Source: Nannocystis exedens | Lineage (GTDB): Bacteria > Myxococcota_A > Polyangia > Nannocystales > Nannocystaceae | DNA: 64,000 nucleotides | Assembly: GCF_002343915.1 (NCBI RefSeq) | Contig: NZ_NETK01000001.1 | Location: forward strand, 3,668,001 to 3,732,000 | Direction of reading: 5' to 3' | Shown: positions 1 to 9,160 of the stretch, in pieces | Position numbering within the stretch: the first letter of the stretch is position 1 | Layout: every line of letters begins with the position of its first letter | Position numbers and translations under genes: made by a program | The notes under the pieces: generated by a model | Seen by the model: only the letters and a program-made list of their open reading frames with translations | The model's database searches: none | Told to the model about the DNA's origin: nothing

Positions 1-3000
1 CACCGCGTCGTGACGCGGGAACTGCTTCGACTCCCAGTCGGCGACCCGCGGGCCCGCGCTCACGTCGTCGTCGTCGTCGTCGTCGCTGCTGAGGTCGTCG
101 TCGTCGTCGTCGTCGTCGTCGAAATCATCGTCGTCGTCGAAGTCGTCGTCGTCGTCGAGGCCGGCGTCGCGGAGGGACGACGGGCTCTGCGGGCCGGCGT
201 CCTCCGGATCTTCGATGCGCTGGTCGTACCCGGAGATCACGAGCAGCGACCCGAAGGCGGCGGCGCGGCGCTTGGGGTTGTCGACGTAGGCGAGGATCCG
301 CGGGACCTCGGCGACCTGGCGGAAGCCGGCGGCCGCCTGCAGCAGGTTGTCGACGCGGGCGGTGCCGGCCGGGTCGCGGTCGATGCGGTCGAGGAACGCC
401 TGCGCCGCGCGCCCGTCCCCGAGCCGCTGCAGCGCGCGGATCGCCTCGCTCTGCTCGTTGGCCTGGTCGGAGCGCAGCATCTCGACCAGCACGTCGAACG
501 CGGCCGCGTCCTTGTGGGTGGCGAGCTGCAGCGCCGCGGCGAAGCGGACCGCGCGGTACTTCGAGGTCAGCGCGCCGCGCAGCGCCTGGGCCGCGGCGCC
601 CTTGCCGTCCGGCTCGTAGTTGGTCGCCAGGCCGTGGACCGCGGCCAGCCGCAGCTTCTCGGCGCGGGCCGCGAGCGACAGGGTGTGCACGAACACCCAC
701 GCGTCGCGCCTGGCCGTCTGGCCAGCCTCGGTCTCGGCCTCGGGCGAGCCGGGGCGGACCCCGCTCTTCTTCTCGGCGAGCAGCTTGGCGGCCTCCTGCT
801 CGAGGCCGTCGTCGCGCTGCAGCAGCGTCTCCTCGAGGACCTTGAGCCCGGCCGCGGCGCCGCCCTCCTGCGACAGCAGGCCGAGGCCCCACGAGCCGGT
901 GTCGCTCTGGCCGGTGGCCAGCGCCTCGGCGGCGAGGGTGGTGTTGTCGACGCCGAGCGCCTTGAGGCCGTCGAACGCCTGGCGGCGGATCGAGCCCTGG
1001 GCGTCGCCGAGCGCCGGGACCAGCACCGAGATGGCCGCGGCGACGTGTTCCGGAGAACCTGGCTTTTGCGACTTGTGACCGGCCAGCGCCAGCACCCGCG
1101 AGAGCGCGGTCTGGCGGATCCGCGTCTCCGCCGGGCCGCCGGGCAGGCGCGACAGCGCCGCGTAGGCGCCGAACACGATCTGCCGCAGCTCCTCCGGCGC
1201 GTAGGCCAGCTTGGCCGCGCCCTTCTGGCTCGCCTGCTGCTTGGCCGCCGCCAGCGCGCGGTGGAACCGCTTGCTGAACACGGCCCACAGGCGGTCGAGC
1301 GTCTCCTGCTTGTCCTCCTGCAGCGCCTCGAGCAGCCGCGCGGCGCGGACCTTGAGCTGCGGGTTCGCGCGGCTGTCGCCGAAGGTCGCCAGCTCGGCCA
1401 GCGCGCGCACGTTGGCCTCGGGGAAGGTCCACTTGGCTCGGCCCTCGCCGCGGTCGTTGAACAGGTCGGTGACGAACCTCGAGAACGCGGCGTCGTCGCC
1501 GAAGCTCTCGAGCGCCTGGGCGGCGAGCAGGCGCACGCGCGGGTGGGCCGACGACAGCGCGGCGAGGCAGCGGTCGGGCACGCCGTCGCCCTCGACCATC
1601 TCGCGCATCATCAGGAGCAGCAGCGCGCGGCTCTGGATCTTCTCGTCGCCGGAGTCGAGGAACGAGACCAGCAGGTCCTCGTTGCCGAGCGCCAGCGCGG
1701 CCAAGAGCGCCTGCGCCGGCGGCGGCGCGGCCTTGCCGGGGGTGAAGATCAGCGACGCGCCCGCCGGGTCGCCGATGAACGCCAGGCCGAGCGCGGCCTC
1801 GCTCTGGACCGCGGGGTCCGAGTGCTGCAGCGCGGCCTGCAGCGCGAACACGGCGTTGGCGTTGTCGGGCCGGGCCATCCACGACAGCGCGGTCGCGGCG
1901 GCGCGGCGGATCTGGCCCTCCTTGTGCTGCAGCAGCGGCAGCACCGCGTGGCTCGGCGTCGGGTCGCCGAGCTCGGCCAGGCCGCCGAGCGCCCGCACCA
2001 CCCGGTCGAGCCACTTGGCCCGCAGCGCCGGCACCTCCGGCTCGGGCGCCTCGACCATCGCCTGCAGCGGCGCGCGCACCGAGCTGTCCCCGTGGACAGC
2101 CAGCGCGCAGGCGGCCCGCACGACGACGTCGGGGTACTTGCTGGTCAGCGCGGCCGGCAGCGCCTCCTCGCCCTCGCCGGTCAAGAGCGCGTCGACGGCG
2201 AGCTGGCGCACCGCCTCCTCGTCGTCGTCGATCGCCTTGACCAGCAGCTCGTGGGTGCCGGGCGCCTTGCGCTTGGCCAGCACCTTGACCGCCTCGACGC
2301 GCAGGTCGATCCACCGCCCGGCGAGCGCGACCGACAGCGGCTCGGCGCCGATGCCCTTGGTCCGCTTGAGCGCGAACTCGAAGGCGTCCTTGCGCAGGCT
2401 CGGGTCGGCGTCGCCCAGGAGCTCGAGCAGCAGCGGCCAGGCCCACGACTGGGAGATCTGGCCCATCACCTCGTTGAGCACCTCGCGGCGCACGTCGGCG
2501 TGGATGCTCTTGAGGACGAAGCGCAGGCTGCCCGCCCCGCCGCCGCCGACCTCGAGGCTGAGGGCGGCCTTGAAGGCCTCGCTGCGGACCGTCTTGCCGG
2601 CGTCGCCCAGCGCCCGCTCGAGCAGCGCGATCGCCTTCGGGTCCTCCTTCGTCTTGCCGGCCTTCTTGATCTGCTTGATCAGCAGGTCGAGGCCGCGCCG
2701 GCGCACGTCCTCGTGCTCGGCGAACAGGCCGGCCTCGGCGACCGCGAGCGGGCCGCCGTCCTCCAGCCCGGCGAGCGCGGTGAAGGCCGCGTCGCGCACG
2801 CTGGCGTCGCCGTCGCGCAGCATCAGCCGCAGCCGCGCCCCGCCGCGCGGGTCCCCCAGCTCGGCCAGCGCCTTGCAGGTGTCGACCCGCACCGACGGCG
2901 TGCTCTCGCGGGACAGCTGCAGCAGCGTGCCGAGGGCCCGCGGGTCCTGCAGCGACGCCAGCGCGGCCGCGCCGGCCAGGCAGGTGTCGAGCGCGCGGCT

Positions 3001-4863
3001 CGCCATCGCCTCGAGCAGCGGCCGCTTGTCGGCCTCGTCGAGCTCGGACAGCGCGACCGGCTTCGGCTTCGGCAGCTCGTCCTCGACCTTGCCCTTGGAA
3101 CCTGTCCCTTGCGACTTGTCCGAACGGCCAGCCGCGGCCTCGGCGGCGGCCGCCTTGACCTCGTCGACCGGCGAGCGCGCGGTCTCGATGTCGTGGAGCT
3201 GGCGGTGCAGCTGCTTGTCGCGGTAGCGCAGCGCGGCGGCCAGCTTGGGCCGGGCCAGCAGCGAGATCAGGAACGCCGCCTGGCGCACGCCCGGGTCGGT
3301 GTCGGCGGAGAAGCGGCGCAGCGCCGCCTGCACCTCCGGCAGCCCGAGCATGCCGCGCTGGAAGAAGCGGATCAGCGCGGTGCGGCGGATGTCGGCCTGG
3401 CTGGCGCGCAGGGCGATCAGCTCGGCCTCGGGCGAGTCGGCCGCGTGCAGGTCCTCGAGCGCGGCCAGGGCGGCGACGCGGACCTCGCGGGGCTGGCCCG
3501 ACAGCGCCGAGACCAGGCGCGTGAACGCGAGGTCGTCCTTGCGCGCGAGCCCGGTCAGCGCGGTGATCGCCGCGGTGCCGATGTCGCGCTTGCCGACGGC
3601 CAGCGCGAGGTCGAAGATCCGCAGCGAGTCGGCGCCCTCGAGCTTGAGCAGACCATGGAGCGCGGCCAGGCGGACGGCGTCCTCGCCGGCGCGCAGCAGC
3701 GGCTCGAGCAGCTTGATCGCCCGCGGGCTGCCCGACGCGCCGAGCAGCTCGGTCGCCAGCACCTTGAGGCCGTGGTCGTCGTCGTTCGAGACCCGCTGCG
3801 CCAGCGTCTCGAGCGACTTGGCGTCGTTCCAGCCGGCCAGGGCGCGCAGCGCCGCCTCGCGCAGCTTGGGGTCGCGGCGCTTGAGCTCGTACTCGGCCCA
3901 CTGGTGGGCGCCGTAGTAGACCAGCTCGCGGTCGCCGAGCTTGCCCTCGGCGTCGAGCGGGAACAGCCGCAGCGTGTTGTCGATGCACGCGGCGACCAGG
4001 TGGTCCTTGCCCTTGTACTGGCCGAGCGCGAGCGCGACGACCTTGGCCAGGCCCTCCTTCTGCGCCGCCGGCTTGCGCTGGCCGGCGCCGCGGACCCACG
4101 CCTTGATCTGCGAGTCGAGGCCGGAGGTGTAGAAGCGGTCGCCGCTGCCGTTGACGATCGCGGTCGTCTTGTCGCCGTGGCCGTTCTTGCCCGAGCGGTC
4201 CTCGGGGTCGAGGTCGCCGCGCACGTGGGTGAGCAGCAGCTTGTGGTCGACCGCGGCCGACATCACCCGCAGCTCGTCGGGCTCGAAGCACAGCGCCGTG
4301 ACCGCGCCCTCGTGCAGCTTCTTCGACTCGCCGGCGTAGAACGCCTCCTTGTTCTCGCAGTCGAACACGCTGAGCGTGCCGCGGTCGCTGCCGACCACCA
4401 GCCACGTGCCCGACGGGTCGGAGGCGATCGTCGTCGCGAACTCGGCGAGCTCGAGGCGCTGCAGCTCCTTGCCGTCCTTCTTGGCGAGGATCACGAGCTG
4501 CTTGCCGGCGACCACCGCGAGGCGGCCGTTCGCGGCCGGGGCGAGCGCGACCGGCGGCGGGTCGAACACCGGCCCGAGCGGCCTCGGCTCGCCCTTCTCG
4601 AGCCCGGCCTTGTAGACCTGGCCGTCGCTGCCGGCGACGAACACGTGGCCGTCGTCCGCCGCGAGCGCGACGCCGCCGGCCGGCAGGTCGCCGACCACCA
4701 GCTCGCCGGTGTCGAGGTTGAGCCGGTACAGCGCCGTCGCCTGGCCCTCGGGGTGGACCGCGGCGATCAGCAGCTGGACGCCGTGGGCGAGGATCGCCTT
4801 GAGGTCGCCGCGGATCTGCGTGTACTTGTCGTTCGTGAAGCGGTCGGTGACGGGCGTCGACAT
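1..4863 (-). CDS. Giant HEAT-repeat protein with beta-propeller-like N-terminus; C-terminus lies outside the window
   Basis: The frame runs open from the ATG at 4863 to the left edge, 1621 codons without a stop. Residues 1 to about 330 contain WD40/propeller-like strands (for example GTWLVVGSDRGTLSVFD). From about 330 to 1480 there are serial HEAT-type helix pairs (AVRLAALHGLLKL, VRVAALAALEDL, VRRRGLDLLIKQ). From about 1566 to 1600 comes a nearly pure Asp tract. HEAT arrays are usually protein-binding scaffolds, and no catalytic motif is visible. Its ATG overlaps the stop of the upstream BRCT gene as TGATG, so the two are probably one operon with coupled translation. Three copies of the window's dyad element lie inside the gene (1060, 2085, 3103). 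The function is unknown, but a scaffold acting with the BRCT partner is likely. Confidence 0.85.
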   Translation of the reverse strand, partial: MSTPVTDRFTNDKYTQIRGDLKAILAHGVQLLIAAVHPEGQATALYRLNLDTGELVVGDLPAGGVALAADDGHVFVAGSDGQVYKAGLEKGEPRPLGPVFDPPPVALAPAANGRLAVVAGKQLVILAKKDGKELQRLELAEFATTIASDPSGTWLVVGSDRGTLSVFDCENKEAFYAGESKKLHEGAVTALCFEPDELRVMSAAVDHKLLLTHVRGDLDPEDRSGKNGHGDKTTAIVNGSGDRFYTSGLDSQIKAWVRGAGQRKPAAQKEGLAKVVALALGQYKGKDHLVAACIDNTLRLFPLDAEGKLGDRELVYYGAHQWAEYELKRRDPKLREAALRALAGWNDAKSLETLAQRVSNDDDHGLKVLATELLGASGSPRAIKLLEPLLRAGEDAVRLAALHGLLKLEGADSLRIFDLALAVGKRDIGTAAITALTGLARKDDLAFTRLVSALSGQPREVRVAALAALEDLHAADSPEAELIALRASQADIRRTALIRFFQRGMLGLPEVQAALRRFSADTDPGVRQAAFLISLLARPKLAAALRYRDKQLHRQLHDIETARSPVDEVKAAAAEAAAGRSDKSQGTGSKGKVEDELPKPKPVALSELDEADKRPLLEAMASRALDTCLAGAAALASLQDPRALGTLLQLSRESTPSVRVDTCKALAELGDPRGGARLRLMLRDGDASVRDAAFTALAGLEDGGPLAVAEAGLFAEHEDVRRRGLDLLIKQIKKAGKTKEDPKAIALLERALGDAGKTVRSEAFKAALSLEVGGGGAGSLRFVLKSIHADVRREVLNEVMGQISQSWAWPLLLELLGDADPSLRKDAFEFALKRTKGIGAEPLSVALAGRWIDLRVEAVKVLAKRKAPGTHELLVKAIDDDEEAVRQLAVDALLTGEGEEALPAALTSKYPDVVVRAACALAVHGDSSVRAPLQAMVEAPEPEVPALRAKWLDRVVRALGGLAELGDPTPSHAVLPLLQHKEGQIRRAAATALSWMARPDNANAVFALQAALQHSDPAVQSEAALGLAFIGDPAGASLIFTPGKAAPPPAQALLAALALGNEDLLVSFLDSGDEKIQSRALLLLMMREMVEGDGVPDRCLAALSSAHPRVRLLAAQALESFGDDAAFSRFVTDLFNDRGEGRAKWTFPEANVRALAELATFGDSRANPQLKVRAARLLEALQEDKQETLDRLWAVFSKRFHRALAAAKQQASQKGAAKLAYAPEELRQIVFGAYAALSRLPGGPAETRIRQTALSRVLALAGHKSQKPGSPEHVAAAISVLVPALGDAQGSIRRQAFDGLKALGVDNTTLAAEALATGQSDTGSWGLGLLSQEGGAAAGLKVLEETLLQRDDGLEQEAAKLLAEKKSGVRPGSPEAETEAGQTARRDAWVFVHTLSLAARAEKLRLAAVHGLATNYEPDGKGAAAQALRGALTSKYRAVRFAAALQLATHKDAAAFDVLVEMLRSDQANEQSEAIRALQRLGDGRAAQAFLDRIDRDPAGTARVDNLLQAAAGFRQVAEVPRILAYVDNPKRRAAAFGSLLVISGYDQRIEDPEDAGPQSPSSLRDAGLDDDDDFDDDDDFDDDDDDDDDLSSDDDDDDDVSAGPRVADWESKQFPRHDAV
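64..158. repeat. (GTC)n triplet tract coding poly-Asp
   Basis: Runs of GTC (GAC on the coding strand) interrupted by a few GAA, GAG and ATC triplets encode the acidic tail of the HEAT protein. A near-pure triplet array like this is prone to slippage in whole codons, so tail length may vary between strains. Confidence 0.85.
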
Positions 4864-7800
4864 CAGGCGGCCTCCGGCGAGAGCTTGAGGTCAGGGTGAG
4901 CGGCGCCGACGCGGGCGAGGGCGACCATGCAGGCCGCGCGCTCGCTGGCGCCGCGCGAGCCCATGAATTCGACCAGCACCGGCCCGGCCAGCGCCGCGAA
5001 CGCGGCGTCGGCCTCGGCCAAATCGCGCATCGCCTCGACCAGCGCCAGCTTGGCCTTGCGCGCCGGCAGCGGCCGCAGCTTCCTGGCCTTCGGGGCATGT
5101 TCGACCGGCGCGGCCACCACGTCCTCGGCGTCGGCCTGCTTGGCCTCCGCGCTCGGCTTGGTCGGCGGGATCGTGAACAGGAGGCGGCGCATGAAGTCGC
5201 GCAGCGCCTCGCCCGGGGCCGGCAGCCCGGCCGGCCGCGCCGGCGCGCCCGGACCCTCGGGCGGCTCGATCTCCGCCTTCTTGGTCGTCGGCTTCGGCCC
5301 CGGCGCGGCCTTCTGCGCCTCGGGCCGCGGCGCCGGCTTCCAGCCGTCGGTGATCCCGCGATCCCTATAGAGGTGCCAGATCGTCCGCACCACGAAGGCG
5401 ACGACGTGGCGGTCGGGGCTCTCGCTCAGGCGGAACAGCTCCTCGGGGATCGCCAGGCGAGCGTCGCGGCGGACCAGGCCCATGCCGATCGCCCGCACCT
5501 CGGGGACCAGCGACTCGCAGAACGGGTAGACCGCGGCCGGCGTCAGCGTGGTCGGGTCGATGCGGAAGCGCTTGTTGTCGGCGTTGTCCTCGGCGAAGAG
5601 GGCCTTGGCGATGAACTCGCGCACCTCCGAGTACGGCGACTCGACCACGCCGAGCAGCTCGGACAGCGGCGGCGACCAGCGGGCCAGCTCCCAGCGCGCG
5701 AGGTCGAGGCCGAACTGGCGCACCGGCGCGCGGCTGTCGGTCAGCAGCGGCTTGACGCGGGCCCACGACAGGAACTCGCCGGGGATCTCCGCGCCCGGAT
5801 CGACCGGGCGATCGGTGAGCGCGAGGCTGATGTCGGGGTGGTGGCGGCGGATGTACTGGCGGGCGAAGTCGGCCTGCGGCGCGTCGGCCGGGCCGGGGCC
5901 GGTGGCCATCTCCCACAGCCGCTCGCAGCCGGCCTGCACCGAGTCGCCGCTGAAGCTGCGCTGCTCGCCGGCCAGCATCTGCAGGAACGCGGTCTCGGAG
6001 ATGATCTTGATCGGCGCGCCCTTCTCGACCAGCTTCTCGGCCGCGACCTGCTTGCTGCCCTTGCGGCCCTGGCCGTACAGCGGCGAGCCGTCGTCGCCGA
6101 TCACCAGGTAGTCGAGCTTGGCCGTCACGCTGCCGGCGTTCTTGCCCTTGGCCGCGGTGACCTTCTCCTCGGCGTCGTCGCGCTTCATCGTCGCCAGCTT
6201 GCCGGTGAAGAGGAAGGTCTTGCCGCCGAGGTCGATCGCCTTGGCCGCGCCCTTCGCGGCCTCGGCCTTCGGCGCCTCCTCCTGCTTCGGCGCGAAGTCG
6301 GCGGGCACCAGCGCCTTCGTCATGTATTCGAGGGCGAAGTTGCGGTACTGCGGCTCGGGCCGCAGCGCGAGCTGCATCAGCCAGTCGAACCCGAGCTGGC
6401 TCGGCCGGAACCGGCGCACGTCGCTGAGGAAGCCGAGCGCGGTGGCGGCGAGGCCCTCCTCGAACTTGAGCTCGCGGGCCCACGGGCGGCCGCTGGCGAT
6501 GAGCCCGGCGATCCACTTGTCCTCGGCCCAGGTCGGCTGGAACGCGACCGCGCGCCAGAAGCCCGCGTCGATGTCCTCGGCCTTGATCTTCTCCTCGGAG
6601 ATCCACTTCAGCAGGGTCTGGCGCGCGTACGGGTGCAGGACCATGCGCGCGAGGAAGTCCTTGCCGAGCTCCTCGCCGGGGAAGCGTGACAGCGCGTCCA
6701 GGGCGAAGCCCGTCGCGTTGGCGGAGATCCGCGGGTCGTCGAGCAGGTCGCGGAAGTACTCGGCGCCGAGCGACTTGTAGCTGTGGATCTTCGGCAGCAG
6801 GTCGGAGGCGAACGCGAACACCTTCTGCCGGCTGTCGAGCAGGCGGTCGGTGAACCACGCCGGCGTCAGCTCGCGCGCGCTGAAGTGTTTCCTCAATGCG
6901 TTGACGGCGAGGTCGTGGCCGTGCTGCGTGCCGAGCAGGCGACCCCACGCGTCGAGGCCGATGTCCTTGCGCGGGTCACGGTCGCCGAGCAGGTCGGCGA
7001 CCAGCTTGCGCACCTCGGCGTTGCTGTTGTTGGCCAGCAAGATCAGGCGGTCGAGCGCGAGGTCGCGGGCGTGGGTGCGGGCGTAGTTGGCCGCGTAGGC
7101 GCGGGCCGCGTCGGCGCGCGAGTCGAGCAGCTGCAGCACCGGCTCGTGCAGGCCGAGCTCGCGGAAGCTGCCCTGGTCGAACTTCGGCACGTTCTGCAGC
7201 AGCCAGATCACGAACTCGTCGACCGTCGCCGAGCCGACCGCGATCAGCCGGGCCGCCCACGGCGCCTCGACCTCGCGCAGGTTGGCGCGGAAGTCGGTCT
7301 TCAGCGCCTGCACCGCGAACTTGCGGACCTGCTCCGAGCGCGCCCGCTCGAGCAGCTGCAGCACCGGTCGCGGGGTCCGCCGCCACAGCTCGGCGAACGC
7401 CCGCTCGTTGAGCTGCAGCGCGCCCGAGCGGTACAGCTTGAAGTTGCGGCGCGTGTACTTCTTCGTCTCGTGGTGGAGGATGTGGTTGTAGACCCACGTG
7501 TTCTGCCACGTGGTGCTTTCCTCGTAGTGGCGCAGCACCGCCGCCGCCGCGTCGACGTAGGCCGGCGGCGCGGCCTCGCCGAGGCGCCGCAGGTACCGCC
7601 ACGCCCGCCGCACCAGGTAGCCGAGCGTGTGCCGCGAAATCTCGCCGACCTTGCGCTGCTTGGTCGCGTAGGCGTGGTCGAAGCGGACCGCGAGCGCGCC
7701 GAGGATCTCGACGTCGCCCCTGGCCTCGGCCTCCTTGAAGATCTGCTTGAGCCCGCGCCACGGGCCCCAGCGCAGCGGCACCTTCTGGATCGCGTCGAGC

Positions 7801-8138
7801 AGCGCGGCCCGCTCGTAGGCGCCGTCGGACCGCTTCCACAGGTCGAGCAGCACCTCGTGCAGGCGCAGCCGCGGCGGCAGCGGCGTCTCGGCGTCCTTGG
7901 CCTCGAGCGCGCGCATGCTGTCGATGCGGTAGCGGGCCCGCTCCTGCGGCTTGGAGCGCGTGAACTTCCAGCTCGTCAGGTGCTGGGTGAAGGTCGCGTA
8001 GGTCAGCGCGCCTTCTCGCGGCGGCTTGTCCGGCCGCGGGTCGGCCGCGTTGGCGAGGCTCACGATCAAGGTGGACAGGTCCGGGTCCCGGCTGTCCCAC
8101 GCGCGGCGGATATCATCGAGGCTGAGTTCGAGGGCCAT
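4863..8138 (-). CDS. HEAT-repeat protein with internal BRCT domain
   Basis: 1091 aa, starting at ATG 8138 (MALELSLDDIRRAW). The N-terminal 600 residues are alpha-helical and HEAT-like, with repeated LLDSRADAARAYA- and ADLLGDRDPRKD-type units. Residues of about 630-720 form a BRCT domain, recognised by GGKTFLFTGKLATMKRDDAEE, then GSVTAKLDYLVIGDDGS and a C-terminal EKGAPIKIISETAFLQML. A Pro/Ala/Lys-rich linker follows, then more HEAT-like helices to the end. BRCT domains bind partner proteins or phosphopeptides, typically in DNA repair, NAD-dependent ligase and replication contexts. It overlaps the next minus-strand HEAT gene by one base (TGATG), so the pair is probably made in fixed ratio. A scaffold role in DNA transactions is inference. 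Confidence 0.9.
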   Translation of the reverse strand: MALELSLDDIRRAWDSRDPDLSTLIVSLANAADPRPDKPPREGALTYATFTQHLTSWKFTRSKPQERARYRIDSMRALEAKDAETPLPPRLRLHEVLLDLWKRSDGAYERAALLDAIQKVPLRWGPWRGLKQIFKEAEARGDVEILGALAVRFDHAYATKQRKVGEISRHTLGYLVRRAWRYLRRLGEAAPPAYVDAAAAVLRHYEESTTWQNTWVYNHILHHETKKYTRRNFKLYRSGALQLNERAFAELWRRTPRPVLQLLERARSEQVRKFAVQALKTDFRANLREVEAPWAARLIAVGSATVDEFVIWLLQNVPKFDQGSFRELGLHEPVLQLLDSRADAARAYAANYARTHARDLALDRLILLANNSNAEVRKLVADLLGDRDPRKDIGLDAWGRLLGTQHGHDLAVNALRKHFSARELTPAWFTDRLLDSRQKVFAFASDLLPKIHSYKSLGAEYFRDLLDDPRISANATGFALDALSRFPGEELGKDFLARMVLHPYARQTLLKWISEEKIKAEDIDAGFWRAVAFQPTWAEDKWIAGLIASGRPWARELKFEEGLAATALGFLSDVRRFRPSQLGFDWLMQLALRPEPQYRNFALEYMTKALVPADFAPKQEEAPKAEAAKGAAKAIDLGGKTFLFTGKLATMKRDDAEEKVTAAKGKNAGSVTAKLDYLVIGDDGSPLYGQGRKGSKQVAAEKLVEKGAPIKIISETAFLQMLAGEQRSFSGDSVQAGCERLWEMATGPGPADAPQADFARQYIRRHHPDISLALTDRPVDPGAEIPGEFLSWARVKPLLTDSRAPVRQFGLDLARWELARWSPPLSELLGVVESPYSEVREFIAKALFAEDNADNKRFRIDPTTLTPAAVYPFCESLVPEVRAIGMGLVRRDARLAIPEELFRLSESPDRHVVAFVVRTIWHLYRDRGITDGWKPAPRPEAQKAAPGPKPTTKKAEIEPPEGPGAPARPAGLPAPGEALRDFMRRLLFTIPPTKPSAEAKQADAEDVVAAPVEHAPKARKLRPLPARKAKLALVEAMRDLAEADAAFAALAGPVLVEFMGSRGASERAACMVALARVGAAHPDLKLSPEAA

Positions 8139-8205
8139 CGCCTGCTCCCGAGAGAGGGAGTCGGAGCATGCCGCGAAGCGTCGAGCGCTTTCAACTGTCG
8201 CGGTC

Positions 8206-8239
8206 GCGCATCACCTGTCCATACGGACAGGTGATGCGC
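8206..8239. repeat. Long perfect inverted repeat of the TGTCC-N4-GGACA family
   Basis: GCGCATCACCTGTCC, loop ATAC, GGACAGGTGATGCGC: 15-bp perfect arms around a 4-base loop. It sits in the 217-bp gap between the divergent BRCT and lipoprotein genes, so it may be an operator shared by both promoters, or a strong hairpin early in either leader. Apart from this dyad I see only a TAAAAG box at 8343 in the gap. Confidence 0.95.
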
Positions 8240-8355
8240 TCGATCCCGCGCCCCTCGATCGGGACTTTCCCTTCGAGGGCTGACTCGAGGGGCACCTCCT
8301 TGCAGGTACAGATCGCGCCGGGATCCTCCCTTCGGGCCGTGATAAAAGCGTTGAC

Positions 8356-8820
8356 ATGACGACCACCCGGACCTCGTGGACCCTCGCGCTCTCTCTCGCC
8401 ACCCTCGTCGCCCTGCCGAGCTGCAAGAAGGAAGCGACCACGCCCCCCGACGGCTCCGGCGGCGGTGATGCGGCCGCCGATGGGGGCGGCGGCGGGAGCA
8501 ACGACGGCGGCTCCGACGGCGCGGGCGAGGAGCCCCTGACCGCCGACTCGTTCGAGGAGGCGATGCAGGCCAAGCAGGGCGACGTCGCCGACTGCTTCGC
8601 CCAGGCCAAGGAGGCCAAGCCCGACCTCGCCGGCAAGCTCGCCATCGACGTCACCGTCGCCGGCGACGGCTCGGTCTCGGCCATCAAGTTCACCGACTCC
8701 AGCACGATCAAGGAGCCCAGCATCACCTCCTGCATCGAGGAGAAGGCCAAGGGCTGGAAGTTCAACAAGACCAGCGACGGCAGCCCGATGACCCTCGGCT
8801 ACTCGCTCAACCTGTCGTGA
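8356..8820 (+). CDS. AgmX/PglI C-terminal-domain lipoprotein
   Basis: 154 aa from ATG 8356. A signal peptide ends in the lipobox ALPSC with Cys23 as the lipidation site. An acidic Gly/Asp/Ser-rich linker follows (about 33-60), then a compact C-terminal domain: FEEAMQAKQGDVADCFAQA, LAIDVTVAGDGSVSAIKF and SCIEEKAKGWKF. This pattern, a Cys in the first helix, a DGSV turn and a second Cys, is the TonB-like fold common in myxobacterial AgmX/PglI-type proteins, and it also ends the kinase at 38235-39893. It is likely an envelope-anchored protein. A TAAAAG box ends 7 bases before the ATG, consistent with a very short or absent leader. Confidence 0.85.
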   Translation: MTTTRTSWTLALSLATLVALPSCKKEATTPPDGSGGGDAAADGGGGGSNDGGSDGAGEEPLTADSFEEAMQAKQGDVADCFAQAKEAKPDLAGKLAIDVTVAGDGSVSAIKFTDSSTIKEPSITSCIEEKAKGWKFNKTSDGSPMTLGYSLNLS

Positions 8821-8880
8821 GCGCGCGCGGCCCCGCGCGGCCGCGCCCCCTCCTTGATACCTGGCTTGAAGGACATGGAC

Positions 8881-9160
8881 ATGCGGACCCCGAACATCCG
8901 CGCAGCCCTGCTCGCCTGCGTCTCGCTCGCCTGCGGCCCGCAGACGAGCGAGACGACGCCCACGACCACCACCGGCGGCCGGTCGGCCCGTGCGCGCTCG
9001 AGCCGAAGGCCACCGAGTGCGACAACATGTTCGTCGGCTACCACTTCGAGCCGACGTCGATGACGTGCGAGTCGTTCGACTACGGCACGTGCGGCGGCGA
9101 GGCGGTGCCTTTCGAAGAGCTCGAGGGCTGCCTGGTCGAGTGCGGGGGCGCCCTGATCCA
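8881..9160 (+). pseudogene. Frameshifted Kunitz/BPTI-like lipoprotein gene
   Basis: One frame, from the ATG at 8881 (MRTPNIRAALL), gives a lipoprotein signal (VSLAC) and a Thr-rich linker up to about 8970. The Kunitz-type domain lies in another frame: CALEPKATECDNMFVGYHFE, then SMTCESFDYGTCGGEAVPF and EELEGCLVEC, with the six-Cys spacing and the YGTCGG core of BPTI proteins. No single frame joins the two parts, and the domain frame runs past the Cys-rich end into the convergent neighbour without a proper stop. The simplest reading is a frameshifted, 3'-truncated gene. A sequencing error near 8960-8985 could also explain the frameshift. Confidence 0.65.

Noticed and set aside
10-4899. A very long open frame on the plus strand over the HEAT gene
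   Set aside because: Shadow frame: its product is Arg/Leu/Gly/Gln low-complexity with no domain, whereas the minus strand gives coherent HEAT repeats with native codon bias.
8041-8100. GGACAGGTCCGGGTCCCGGCTGTCC as a dyad copy
   Set aside because: The spacing is far from four bases and the sequence fits ordinary coding of the BRCT protein.
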